Shown here in pieces: positions 14,359-22,301 of a stretch of 23,937 bases of DNA. Position 1 is the stretch's first letter; the number at the start of each line of letters is the position of its first letter. The DNA comes from Proteobacteria bacterium UBA5122 (GTDB taxonomy: Bacteria; Pseudomonadota; Gammaproteobacteria; Tenderiales; Tenderiaceae). The notes below the pieces were generated by a model that ran no database searches, was not told the origin of the DNA, and worked only from the letters and a program-made list of their open reading frames with translations. The position numbers and the translations under genes were made by a program. The stretch is from contig DHYU01000002.1 of NCBI GenBank assembly GCA_002415485.1, positions 37,165 through 61,101 of the forward strand, written 5' to 3'.

Positions 14359-16611
14359 TTAGTCCCCGATCCGCGCCCGATCGACGCGCTGAAAACCCCG
14401 CGGCAGTTTATTGCCCCGCCGCCCGCGCTCACCCTGGTAGTGTTCCAGATCGCCCCACTTGAGCGTGGTGTGGCGCTGACCGCAGAACAGCGTCAGCTTC
14501 TCGCCTTCCGGCACACTATACAGGGCCGCGACAAACTCCTCACGAGCCACCACGCGTGCGCCCGGGATTGAGATAATCTTGTTGCCCTTACCCTTGCTCA
14601 GCGCGGGCAGTTCGGCCGTCGGGAAGACCAACATCCGCCCCTCATTGGTGATCGCCGTCAGTCGATCGCTGTTCAGGTCCTTCACCGGCACCGGCGGCAA
14701 CACGCGCGCGCCCTTCGGCACCGACAGCGTCGCCTTGCCGTTCTTGTTCTTGGCGTACATGTCGCTGAGCTTGCAGACGAAACCATAACCGGCGTCGGTC
14801 GCCAGCAGGTACAGATCATCCGGTGATCCGGCCAGCACCGACACAAACACCGCGCCAGGTGGCGGGCTCAGGCGCCCAGTCAGCGGCTCGCCCTGCCCCC
14901 GCGCCGACGGCAGCGAATGCCCGGGCTGCGAATAACAGCGGCCGGTGGAATCGATAAACACCACCTGCTGATTGCTCTTGCCGTGGGCGGCGGCCAGATA
15001 ACCATCGCCCGCCTTGTAGCTCAGCGTGGTCGGGTCGATATCGTGGCCCTTGGCCGCACGCACCCAGCCCTTGTCCGACAGGACGATGGTGACCGACTCC
15101 GACGGTGTCAGCGCATTCTCGTCCATCGCCTGCGAGGCCTCACGCGCGACGATCGGCGAACGACGGTCGTCGCCAAACTCATCGGCATCGGCCTTCAGCT
15201 CTTTCTTGACCAACGTCTTCATGCGCGCCGGGGAGCCCAGTGTCTTCTCCAGTTCATCGCGTTCTTTCGCCAGCTCGTCCTGCTCGGCGCGAATCTTCAT
15301 CTCTTCCAAACGCGCCAACTGACGCAGCTTGGTATCGAGGATGTAATCGGCCTGCACCTCAGTCAGATCGAAGCGTTTCATCAACACCTGCTTCGGCTCG
15401 TCCTCGGTGCGGATGATGTGGATCACCTCATCGATATTGAGGAACGCAATCAGCAAACCTTCCAACAGGTGCAGGCGCTTATTGACCTTCTCGAGGCGGA
15501 ATTCGAGGCGGCGGCGCACGGTGTCGAGGCGGTAGGTCAGCCACTCTTTGAGAATGGTGCGCAGATCCTTCACCTGCGGCTTGCCGTCGATGCCGATCAT
15601 GTTCAGATTGACGCGGTAATTGCGCTCCAGATCGGTGGTCGCAAACAGGTGCGACATCAGCGCCTCGACATCGACGCGATTCGAACGCGGCGTGATGACC
15701 AGACGGGTAGGATTCTCGTGGTCGGACTCATCGCGCAGGTCCTCGACCATCGGCAGCTTCTTGGCCAGCATCTGGCCCGCAATCTGCTCCAGGATCTTGG
15801 CACCCGAGACCTGGTGCGGCAGCGCGGTGATGATGATGTCGCCATCCTCACGCTCGTACACAGCACGCATCTTGATCGAGCCGTTGCCGGTCTCGTACAT
15901 ACGCTGAATCTCGGCGCGCGGCGTGATGATCTCGGCGTCGGTCGGATAATCCGGCCCATGCACATGCTCACACAGCGCGGCGAGATCGGCCTTCGGTTCA
16001 TCCAACAGATGGATACAGGCGTTCACCACCTCACGCATGTTGTGCGGCGGGATATCCGTCGCCATGCCGACCGCAATGCCTGTGCCGCCATTGAGCAGCA
16101 CATTCGGCACCCGCGCCGGCAACACCTTGGGTTCATCGAGCGTACCATCGAAGTTCGGAATCCAGTCCACCGTGCCATGCCCCACCTCGCGCAGCAGCAG
16201 CTCGGCATAGGGCGCCAGCCGCGACTCGGTGTAACGCATCGCCGCGAACGACTTCGGATCATCGGTCGAACCCCAGTTGCCCTGGCCATCGACATAGGGG
16301 TAGCGCGTAGAAAAACTCTGCGCCATCAACACCATCGCCTCATAACAGGCCGAATCGCCGTGCGGGTGGAACTTACCGAGCACGTCACCCACGGTACGGG
16401 CCGACTTCTTGAACTTGGCCGTCGCACTCAGGCCCAGCTCCGACATGGCGTAGACAATCCGCCGCTGCACCGGCTTCAGGCCATCGCCGATATGCGGCAG
16501 CGCCCGGTCGAGAATGACGTACATGGAGTAATCGAGATAGGCCTTCTCGGTGAAGGTCTTGAGGGGGAGACGTTCAACGCCGTCATCGGCGCGGTCGATC
16601 ACATCGCTCAT
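14359..16611 (-). CDS. parC: DNA topoisomerase IV subunit A
   Basis: Catalytic breakage-reunion subunit of topoisomerase IV, which with ParE unlinks daughter chromosomes. At 750 residues it is full length for ParC. The winged-helix domain has the active tyrosine in AAMRYTESR (Tyr127, equivalent to Tyr120 in E. coli). The quinolone-resistance region reads HPHGDSACYEAMV, with the sensitive-type Ser87 and Glu91 (Ser80/Glu84 in E. coli). The coiled-coil gate and a C-terminal beta-pinwheel follow. The pinwheel lacks the clear GyrA box expected of gyrase, and the N-terminus is closer to ParC than GyrA. parE is not in the window. A -10 candidate lies 36-41 bases upstream of the ATG. Confidence 0.97.
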   Translation of the reverse strand: MSDVIDRADDGVERLPLKTFTEKAYLDYSMYVILDRALPHIGDGLKPVQRRIVYAMSELGLSATAKFKKSARTVGDVLGKFHPHGDSACYEAMVLMAQSFSTRYPYVDGQGNWGSTDDPKSFAAMRYTESRLAPYAELLLREVGHGTVDWIPNFDGTLDEPKVLPARVPNVLLNGGTGIAVGMATDIPPHNMREVVNACIHLLDEPKADLAALCEHVHGPDYPTDAEIITPRAEIQRMYETGNGSIKMRAVYEREDGDIIITALPHQVSGAKILEQIAGQMLAKKLPMVEDLRDESDHENPTRLVITPRSNRVDVEALMSHLFATTDLERNYRVNLNMIGIDGKPQVKDLRTILKEWLTYRLDTVRRRLEFRLEKVNKRLHLLEGLLIAFLNIDEVIHIIRTEDEPKQVLMKRFDLTEVQADYILDTKLRQLARLEEMKIRAEQDELAKERDELEKTLGSPARMKTLVKKELKADADEFGDDRRSPIVAREASQAMDENALTPSESVTIVLSDKGWVRAAKGHDIDPTTLSYKAGDGYLAAAHGKSNQQVVFIDSTGRCYSQPGHSLPSARGQGEPLTGRLSPPPGAVFVSVLAGSPDDLYLLATDAGYGFVCKLSDMYAKNKNGKATLSVPKGARVLPPVPVKDLNSDRLTAITNEGRMLVFPTAELPALSKGKGNKIISIPGARVVAREEFVAALYSVPEGEKLTLFCGQRHTTLKWGDLEHYQGERGRRGNKLPRGFQRVDRARIGD

Positions 16612-16646
16612 TAACTTGAAAATCCTACAGATTATAAAGACCGGCC

Positions 16647-16652
16647 ATTATA
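16647..16652 (-). promoter_or_regulatory. Candidate -10 element of parC
   Basis: A perfect TATAAT on the minus strand (complement 16647-16652) would start transcription about 29 bases before the parC ATG. A second perfect TATAAT is at complement 16631-16636. Neither has a good -35, so the call rests on the hexamer and position alone. Confidence 0.4.
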
Positions 16653-16731
16653 CAGCCCCCAAACCAACACGCTAGCGCTGTACAGGGGTTAACTTATATC
16701 CACACCAAAAACAAGCTATCAGTTTAGTGAG

Positions 16732-16759
16732 TTGTGGTCGAGAAACATCTGCGTACTAT
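16732..16759 (+). promoter_or_regulatory. Candidate promoter of the envelope gene pair
   Basis: TTGTGG (16732-16737) and TACTAT (16754-16759) are spaced 16 bases apart, about 40 bases before the lipoprotein ATG. The match to a sigma-70 promoter is moderate (three and four of six bases). No better candidate was found in the 187-base gap. Confidence 0.3.
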
Positions 16760-16798
16760 CGAGCGACGTTAACTCAATAAAAAACATGGAGGTTTTTT

Positions 16799-17818
16799 AT
16801 GAAACGTTTTCAATTGGCGTGCTGTACCCTGATCCCGGCGGGATTACTCGGAGGCTGTAACACCCTTGACACCATGGTCAAGGGATTTCAAGACATGATG
16901 GGGATCAGCACTGAGATCAGCATGTACAACCCTCCCAACTACCCGCTGGCCTCCAATATCAAACAAATCACCGTAATCAGCGGAAACGATAGCAACACCA
17001 CTGAAACCCGAACCGAGATCGAAGGACTGTTGACCAGCATTCGGGTCAACAACAAGCCCTACTTCACCGTCGTCGAAAAACAAGACACCGCCCGTATCCG
17101 AAAGCTTCACATAGATGAATTGACCGAGGATACCTTTGACAAGAATGCTGTTGCCGAATATGGAAAATGGGTCGGCAGTGATGGTGTGTACGTCATAACC
17201 AACGTCAGCGACGACGTGGCGAACACATCGTTCCAGGAAGAGCGCAAAGAATGTACAAAAACCGAAGGCAAAAAATGTATCTCCTGGAAGGAGTTCAACG
17301 TATCGTGCCAACAACAGACCGCACATTATTCGTTCTCCCCAAAACTGGTTGACGTCAAAAAAATGAATATCGTTTACGGTCGCACGATAAAAAGCACTGC
17401 ATCCGACAAAGTATGCAGCGACTCGAACACAGCGCTGGATGACCCTAAAACACTGATCAATTCCGCCCGCAACATCGCATTCACTGAGTTCAAACGGGAT
17501 GTGGCGCCATTTTTCACCACTGAAAAAGTCATGATAAAAGATGACAACCTTACCCACCCGGACGCCGAGAGACTCGTCGAGAATGGCAAAGCATTCGCTA
17601 AAAAAGATCGTTGGGACAGGGCCTGTGACGACTGGGATAAAGCGGCAGAGCACGAACCTGAATCCGTATCCATTCTATACAACCAAGCCCTTTGCAAAGA
17701 GCGCGGTGGTCATTTGCAGGAAGCCGTCGCACTATATATTCGGGCAGAGCGAAATAGCCCGTCACCTGACAGCCGTATAAGCGAACGGCTACAAGCCGCT
17801 CAGGAAAAACTCTCTTGA
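16799..17818 (+). CDS. Outer-membrane-type lipoprotein with C-terminal TPR-like repeats, function unknown
   Basis: Predicted lipoprotein of 339 residues. The signal ends in a lipobox LLGGC (lipid-modified Cys20) with Asn at +2, so outer-membrane sorting is expected. The middle part (about 55-235) alternates strands and helices, including a segment reading PYFTVVEKQDTARI and another, KWVGSDGVYVITNVSDD. This loosely recalls CsgG/TolB-N-like lipoproteins that open with a predicted nucleotide-binding-like fold, but I cannot confirm the family. About residues 250-338 form two TPR-like helix pairs (GKAFAKKDRWDRACDDWDKA, then ALCKERGGHLQEAVALYIRA). The start is fixed by TGGAGGT upstream. The gene is visibly AT-richer than its neighbours and is followed 33 bases later by a secreted protein gene, so the two likely form one operon. 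Confidence 0.75.
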   Translation: MKRFQLACCTLIPAGLLGGCNTLDTMVKGFQDMMGISTEISMYNPPNYPLASNIKQITVISGNDSNTTETRTEIEGLLTSIRVNNKPYFTVVEKQDTARIRKLHIDELTEDTFDKNAVAEYGKWVGSDGVYVITNVSDDVANTSFQEERKECTKTEGKKCISWKEFNVSCQQQTAHYSFSPKLVDVKKMNIVYGRTIKSTASDKVCSDSNTALDDPKTLINSARNIAFTEFKRDVAPFFTTEKVMIKDDNLTHPDAERLVENGKAFAKKDRWDRACDDWDKAAEHEPESVSILYNQALCKERGGHLQEAVALYIRAERNSPSPDSRISERLQAAQEKLS

Positions 17819-17851
17819 GCAAGAGTTCATCAAGCCGGCCGTTAACTCATC

Positions 17852-18886
17852 ATGAAGTCCTCATATTGGCTAAATTGGCCCCACAAAGCGGCATGCCTGT
17901 CTGCTGGCTTACTGGCATCTTCGCTTGCTCTGGCTGAAAATGGCTCTTTAAGACAGACTCCAAATATGACCACGCTTGTCAGTGCGATGGGCATTACTCG
18001 TGAAAACATCGCCTTCTCACCTGAATATATAATAGCGTCTGCCTTACTCAGCCCCCTGGCAGGATTGATTGATCAAAAAAACACTCGGGAAATGGACAGC
18101 GCATTAAACATCAACATCAATGAAGACATCATCACATCTCCTGACAAGCTCGCGAAGATCAGACAAAAACTACTAACATGGAGTGAGGTTCAAAACGGCC
18201 TGTACTCCGACGTTCGTATAAAAGTGGTTTACAGACCTGAACCCGGAGCCCGAGCCGAACACTCACGCGAAGTCATTACCATGCTAGATCAGATTGAAGA
18301 TACCCTTCGGGAATTGAAATTTGATGTTATTGACAGGGAAGGCACAACGAAGACAGACGCCATTATCAGAGCAACATTATTTGGATATACAACTCCTTCG
18401 GAATATAAACCCGGCACCGAAGTGGTTGCATATGAAACAAAACTCCGATTTATAGACAAAACCAAAGATCGCACGCTGGCCATAGTCTCAGGAGAAATCG
18501 CTAAAGACCTGACCAACAACAATCCCGGTGCAATAAAATCGTCCATCGACAGAGTGACCCGGCGCAGCACAGACAGATCAACCAATACCCTGGCGCAAAA
18601 AATTGCCAATGAATACATCCCCAGACTCAAACCAGTAACTTTGGTGATCAACAACATAACGCCCGCGCAGGAACGCAACATCATCGATAAATTCCGGGCT
18701 GATGCGAGAGTGATATCCTCACTTCAAACAAACAACAACACCCTAACTCTTGCACTTCACACTAAACAACCAACCAACGAACTGCGCCTGTATTTAACCG
18801 ACATACTTGACCCCATGAAACTCACCATTGAGGATTACACCTACCCTGATGACACAGTCATTCAATTAAGCCTAGGCAAGCGATAA
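17852..18886 (+). CDS. Secreted periplasmic protein of unknown function
   Basis: Not recognised. It is 344 residues with a signal peptide, cleavage likely after ALA at residue 28. Two parts can be seen. Residues about 100-240 contain VRIKVVYRPEP and a segment with TLRELKFDVIDREGTTKTDAIIRATLFG, resembling the variable-strand core of envelope assembly proteins. A C-terminal domain (about 255-344) starts PVTLVINNITPAQERNII and looks like a small alpha/beta domain with two repeats of strand-helix-strand. There are no cysteines in the mature part, no catalytic motif and no membrane helix after the signal. It follows the lipoprotein by 33 bases and shares its AT-rich composition. A joint role at the periplasmic face of the outer membrane is inference from this pairing. 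No good ribosome site was found before the ATG at 17852. Confidence 0.72.
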   Translation: MKSSYWLNWPHKAACLSAGLLASSLALAENGSLRQTPNMTTLVSAMGITRENIAFSPEYIIASALLSPLAGLIDQKNTREMDSALNININEDIITSPDKLAKIRQKLLTWSEVQNGLYSDVRIKVVYRPEPGARAEHSREVITMLDQIEDTLRELKFDVIDREGTTKTDAIIRATLFGYTTPSEYKPGTEVVAYETKLRFIDKTKDRTLAIVSGEIAKDLTNNNPGAIKSSIDRVTRRSTDRSTNTLAQKIANEYIPRLKPVTLVINNITPAQERNIIDKFRADARVISSLQTNNNTLTLALHTKQPTNELRLYLTDILDPMKLTIEDYTYPDDTVIQLSLGKR

Positions 18887-19209
18887 TCCACACCCCCTCC
18901 ATATAAATGCCTGATCAGACTTTTTAAGCCAAGAACCTTCGCTTGGGATCGCCTATCATGTAGAAACACATCATACTTGGCTAAATTCGCAGCACCGCGC
19001 AGAATACATAAAAGTACCTGTGCTGCAATCTTCCGGCAACAGGATAAAAAATAGTCATTAGATACAACACAATGAAGATTATGGCGATTGCAACCCTTAA
19101 CCTCAGGAGAGCAAATGGCACTGTTAGAGTTAGGCAAGACAAACTCAGTTTTTCAACGAAACACCCGCTATTACAATGTGCACAAATGAAAGGTTAGTCC
19201 ATTCGTATC
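18887..19209. other. 323-base spacer between the envelope pair and the EAL-HDOD gene
   Basis: AT-rich and without a long coding frame on either strand. It contains a weak inverted repeat, CCAAG/CTTGG with an 8-base loop near 18928-18945, lacking a T-tract, and the 24-codon ORF listed separately. No intrinsic terminator for the upstream pair and no convincing promoter for the downstream gene could be defined. Confidence 0.6.
19115..19189 (+). CDS. Possible 24-residue small protein
   Basis: A 24-codon frame starts at ATG 19115, with AGGAGA ending five bases before it, and ends at TGA 19187-19189. The product is basic, with several aromatic residues near the end (RYYNVHK). It lies 20 bases upstream of the EAL-HDOD gene, so it might be a leader peptide for that gene or chance. 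The only support is the good ribosome site. An overlapping frame starting near 19069 has none. Confidence 0.25.
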   Translation: MALLELGKTNSVFQRNTRYYNVHK

Positions 19210-20424
19210 ATGCCCGACTTTTTTCTCGCCAGACAGCCCGTCTACGATACCGAGATGAACACCTTCGGTTATGAGCTGTTATACCGGGCAGCCGACGAGA
19301 CACGGGCCCCGGCCGAACTCGGCGAACAGGCCACCTACGAACTGCTCAACCATGCGCTAAATGAGGTTGGTTTCGATACCCTGGTGGGCAATGCCTACGC
19401 CCTGGTCAACATCCCCGAAAGCATCCTCCACGACAATAGCGCGCTCCCGTTCAGTGGTAACCAGATCATTCTCGAGATACTGGAGGATGTATCACCCTCC
19501 GAGCGCGTGATTCAGTCGCTCGTTAATCTGCGCCAACAGGGCTACACCATCGCCCTCGACGACTTCGTCTTTCAAGACAACCTGGTCGAATTGATACGCC
19601 TCGCTCACATCATCAAGATCGATGTGCTCGCCCATGACGAACAGGGCCTCAAGACACAAATCTCGGAATTGAAACGCTTTGGCGTCAAACTACTGGCCGA
19701 AAAGGTCGAGACCCAGGAGCAATATGAATATTGCAAATCGCTCGGTTTCGACTACTACCAAGGGTATTTCTTTTGTCGCCCCAAATTGATCCAAGGCAAA
19801 CGACTGCCCAGCAACCAACTCGCAGCACTCAAACTACTGTCGCGCACCAGTGATCCCGACATCTGCATGGATGAACTCACCTCGCTGATCAGCCTGGATG
19901 CATCGCTCACCGCCCGACTGTTGCGCTATACCAACTCCGCATTCTTTGCCTTGCCGAAGAAGATTGACTCATTGCGCCATGCCGTCACCTATCTGGGCGT
20001 CAAACTGATCCGCCAATGGGCCTCGGTATTGGTCATGTCCGGCATCGACGACAAACCACATGAATTACTGGTCACAGCCCTCATTCGCGCCCGCATGTGC
20101 GAAACCCTGGCCGAGCAATTGAAACTCGACAACAAAGAACGTTTTTTTATGATCGGTCTGCTATCGGTACTCGACGCACTGCTCGATCAACCGATGGATG
20201 AATTACTCAGCCAGATGCCACTCAGCGACGACATCACGCAGGCCCTCAGCCAATACCAAGGTGATGGCGGCCGTCTGCTCAACCATGTCATCCAATATCA
20301 AAAAGGTGAATGGCAACAAATAGATGCCATATGCAACGGACATATTTGCATATCCCCCAACGAAGCGAGTAGCAAATACCTACAGGCACTGCAATGGGCC
20401 CGCGACGTCAACGCAGCCCTATAA
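19210..20424 (+). CDS. EAL-HDOD (YuxH-type) signalling protein
   Basis: Predicted cytoplasmic signalling protein of 404 residues joining an EAL-type domain (about 1-200) and an HDOD domain (about 205-400). The first domain keeps several positions of c-di-GMP phosphodiesterases: the E..R of YELLYR in place of EAL.R, Asn in LVNIPES, Glu in LEILED, two Asp in ALDDF, Lys in IKIDV, Glu in AEKVET and Gln in YQGYFF. The loop after DDF that normally reads GTGYSS is replaced by VFQDN, so catalysis is doubtful and c-di-GMP binding is more likely. HDOD domains lack the metal-binding HD pair and act in protein contacts. The ATG at 19210 fits the family N-terminus; AAGGTTAG lies upstream. Its 3' end abuts the terminator of the opposite-strand cassette. 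Confidence 0.9.
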   Translation: MPDFFLARQPVYDTEMNTFGYELLYRAADETRAPAELGEQATYELLNHALNEVGFDTLVGNAYALVNIPESILHDNSALPFSGNQIILEILEDVSPSERVIQSLVNLRQQGYTIALDDFVFQDNLVELIRLAHIIKIDVLAHDEQGLKTQISELKRFGVKLLAEKVETQEQYEYCKSLGFDYYQGYFFCRPKLIQGKRLPSNQLAALKLLSRTSDPDICMDELTSLISLDASLTARLLRYTNSAFFALPKKIDSLRHAVTYLGVKLIRQWASVLVMSGIDDKPHELLVTALIRARMCETLAEQLKLDNKERFFMIGLLSVLDALLDQPMDELLSQMPLSDDITQALSQYQGDGGRLLNHVIQYQKGEWQQIDAICNGHICISPNEASSKYLQALQWARDVNAAL

Positions 20425-20456
20425 AAAAACAAGGGAGCGGGCAAACCCGCTCCCTT
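20423..20456 (-). terminator. Intrinsic terminator of the metal cassette
   Basis: An 11-base stem (20431-20441 with 20446-20456; core GGGAGCGGG/CCCGCTCCC) with loop CAAA is followed on the minus strand by seven T. It lies just past the DUF6488-like gene and its T-tract overlaps the stop codon of the EAL-HDOD gene. No T-tract follows in the plus direction. Confidence 0.88.
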
Positions 20457-20461
20457 CACCT

Positions 20462-20812
20462 TTACTGCCCGGTATGATTGGCTGCGATGTAGTGACCGTC
20501 CAGACTGTAAAACAGATACAAGATCTGTTTGTCGGCATCCTTCACCTGTGTGTTGCGAAACGTCACCACCCACTCAGGGCCATTGGCATAGGCTTTTTGC
20601 TCGATCAAGGCAGGCTTCAGCCCCACCCACGACGCATCCACCTTGCCTGACTGCGCCAACTGCTCGACCTTCTTCATTGCCTTAGCCGAGGCCTTCTCTG
20701 CCGTCACCGGTCCATGGGCATGACCATGATCATGGTCATGCCCGGGCCCTGCCCATACTGGGCTTGCCACCAACCCCAGCCAACACATCATCACAACGAT
20801 AAATTTACGCAT
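20462..20812 (-). CDS. DUF6488-like His-rich exported protein
   Basis: Small exported protein of 116 residues. A signal peptide ends VWA at residue 21, directly followed by a metal-binding-looking stretch GPGHDHDHGHAHGP. The remaining domain contains KVEQLAQSGKVDASW, GPEWVVTFRNTQV and the ending ILYLFYSLDGHYIAANHTGQ, the pattern I associate with DUF6488. That family has no established function; the His/Asp cluster suggests binding of Ni, Co, Zn or Cu in the periplasm. The start at 20812 is set by AAGGAG seven bases upstream and by the signal peptide; the open frame reaches 20839. It lies 23 bases after the HupE-like gene and ends at a strong terminator, so it is the last gene of this run. A Fur-type palindrome lies about 100 bases upstream of it. 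Confidence 0.82.
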   Translation of the reverse strand: MRKFIVVMMCWLGLVASPVWAGPGHDHDHGHAHGPVTAEKASAKAMKKVEQLAQSGKVDASWVGLKPALIEQKAYANGPEWVVTFRNTQVKDADKQILYLFYSLDGHYIAANHTGQ

Positions 20813-20835
20813 TTCAAATCTCCTTAAATCAAACA

Positions 20836-21636
20836 TCAATCAATCGAATCATGAACCGAGCGCGCGCGTAACTCTTCCACCCGCTGCACTTCCATCTGCA
20901 AATGCTCGTGATAATGATTATCACGACTAAAGCCAAACTCATCCGGATGCGAGACATGGGCATAACCATGCATCTGCATCAAAAACAGATACAAGCCAGC
21001 GAAGATCAGGCCATAGTTCGACAGGCGACTAAACTGCACAAACGACGCCGCCCGACGCCAACCGGCAAGCACCACCAACATCACAGTCAACGCCGCGATC
21101 TGCCCCAGTTCAATACCGATATTGAACGAGATGATATTCATCAACAGATCGTCCTGACTCAAGGGCAACTGCTGCAACCGTGTCGACAAGCCCAAACCGT
21201 GGATCAAACCCAGGCCGGTAATCATCGCCAACAGATTGGGCGCCTTGATATTCAGGTGTTTATTAAAGCCATCGAGATTGGCAAACGCGATGTAACAGAT
21301 ACTCAATGCAATCACCGCATCGATCAGAAAATAATTGATCTGCACACCGTTAAACGTCGCCCAGATCAAGGTCACACTGTGACCCAGGGTAAACGCTGTA
21401 ATGTACTTCACAATCTCGCTGAAACGCGTCAGAAAAAAGATGATGCCGAACACAAACAACAAATGGTCATAACCCGACAACATGTGCGTGGCGCCAATCC
21501 ACAGATAGCTCAGATTACCGCCATCGATGATTGCCTGCTTCTCAGCCTCCGACATGCCATGCGCAAACGCCTGACCCACCATCAAAAATAACGCGGCAGC
21601 CAGCAGCCACCGCGATTGTTTAATCACAGAACACAT
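20836..21636 (-). CDS. HupE/UreJ-family membrane protein
   Basis: Predicted inner-membrane protein of 266 residues, likely a nickel or cobalt permease or metallochaperone-like factor by family. The signal-like N-terminus ends AFA (residue 25) just before a His. The motif GATHMLSGYDHLLF follows (His51, Asp57, His58), then about six membrane helices that include LGHSVTL (His86) and LIHGLGLS (His146). A soluble C-terminal tail (about 225-266) is unusual in being His/Asp/Glu-rich (HVSHPDEFGFSRDNHYHEH). HupE proteins usually accompany hydrogenase or urease genes, and none is present here. AGAGGT lies upstream of the ATG at 21636. It is the middle gene of a three-gene His-rich run. Confidence 0.88.
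   Translation of the reverse strand: MCSVIKQSRWLLAAALFLMVGQAFAHGMSEAEKQAIIDGGNLSYLWIGATHMLSGYDHLLFVFGIIFFLTRFSEIVKYITAFTLGHSVTLIWATFNGVQINYFLIDAVIALSICYIAFANLDGFNKHLNIKAPNLLAMITGLGLIHGLGLSTRLQQLPLSQDDLLMNIISFNIGIELGQIAALTVMLVVLAGWRRAASFVQFSRLSNYGLIFAGLYLFLMQMHGYAHVSHPDEFGFSRDNHYHEHLQMEVQRVEELRARSVHDSID
20906..20926. promoter_or_regulatory. Perfect 21-base palindrome with an exact 7-1-7 Fur-type box
   Basis: Two 10-base arms are arranged around a central G at 20916. The inner 15 bases, TGATAATGATTATCA (20909-20923), match the 7-1-7 Fur box exactly (TGATAAT-n-ATTATCA). It lies inside the 3' end of the HupE-like gene, coding SRDNHYHE, and about 100 bases upstream of the DUF6488-like start. It may be an internal Fur or Fur-family operator for the last gene, or a by-product of coding. 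Confidence 0.5.
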
Positions 21637-21692
21637 AAATACCTCTATTGGATAGATACGACGGGACCCAGCCCGTCAAACAAACTCAGTTA

Positions 21693-22115
21693 TCAGACAA
21701 ACAGCGAGTTCAACAGAGGCGGCGCACGCGGCCGAACAGAGGTATGAAAATAACGGGAAGGCGGCGGTGGCCGATACGCAGCCACGCCAAGTACATGATA
21801 GACGACATCCGTCGCCAAGCCAGCCGCACAACCTGGCAGCACATCTGCATGATCATCGAGCTTCTTCAACCACGGTGACGTGCACTCCAGCCCCAACTCC
21901 ACGACATTGTCGTGGGCGTCAGCATGTGCGACATCAATCGCATCGGAATGATGATTACTTAAACGATGGGAATGCCCCTGAGAAGAATGTTGATGCGCAG
22001 CACCACCATGATCATGTGCCATCGCCAAATGGATGTGCACACTCGACCACTGTACGGCAAGAAACGCCGACACAATGAATGCGAATAGAAACTTATTGCG
22101 CAACAGCCAGGACAT
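21693..22115 (-). CDS. His-rich exported protein of probable metal-related role
   Basis: Predicted exported protein of 140 residues. An N-terminal hydrophobic segment (about 8-30) acts as signal or anchor. A strongly His-rich stretch follows (about residues 27-68, with HDHGGAAHQH, HSHRLSNHH and AHADAHD). The C-terminal part carries two Cys and a Pro-rich end, PPPPSRYFHTSVRPRAPPLL. The layout resembles small proteins of heavy-metal resistance operons (CzcI/CopL/DUF2946 type), but I claim only the architecture. The start at 22115 is the only one that gives the complete signal segment; no clear ribosome site is visible. It is first of the three-gene run, 56 bases before the HupE-like gene. No terminator separates them. 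Confidence 0.7.
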   Translation of the reverse strand: MSWLLRNKFLFAFIVSAFLAVQWSSVHIHLAMAHDHGGAAHQHSSQGHSHRLSNHHSDAIDVAHADAHDNVVELGLECTSPWLKKLDDHADVLPGCAAGLATDVVYHVLGVAAYRPPPPSRYFHTSVRPRAPPLLNSLFV

Positions 22116-22255
22116 TTAAAAACTGATCTCAGGAAAGACAGGTGCCAAATGTAACACTTTACCGTATCAAGCTCGAGTCCCGGCGGATATCTGCAGCTGT
22201 TTTTTTGCATTCAACAGATTCCCCCATAACAAGAAGGGAGTTGGCTACAGGATGG

Positions 22256-22280
22256 AAAAGGGTGCGCAATGCGCACCCTT
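22256..22280 (-). terminator. Likely terminator of the porin gene
   Basis: A 10-base stem (22258-22267 with 22271-22280; core GGGTGCGC/GCGCACCC) with a 3-base loop is followed on the minus strand by four T. It lies 22 bases after the porin stop. The T-run is short, so termination may be partial and some read-through into the cassette is possible. Confidence 0.65.
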
Positions 22281-22301
22281 CTTGAGGAGATCTACAACAA
22301 C

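Noticed and set aside
14917..16614. A 565-codon open frame on the plus strand, opposite parC
   Set aside because: It lies wholly over parC, whose motifs and length are complete. The frame is His/Arg/Gln-rich without any domain pattern, as expected from antisense reading of a GC-rich gene.
18928..18945. CCAAG/CTTGG hairpin as a terminator of the envelope pair
   Set aside because: The stem is only five pairs and no T-tract follows, so it is not reliable as a terminator.
22116..22257. Zur-like site (AAATGTAACACTTTAC) upstream of the His-rich gene
   Set aside because: The arms pair only partly and differ from the gammaproteobacterial Zur consensus at several core positions.
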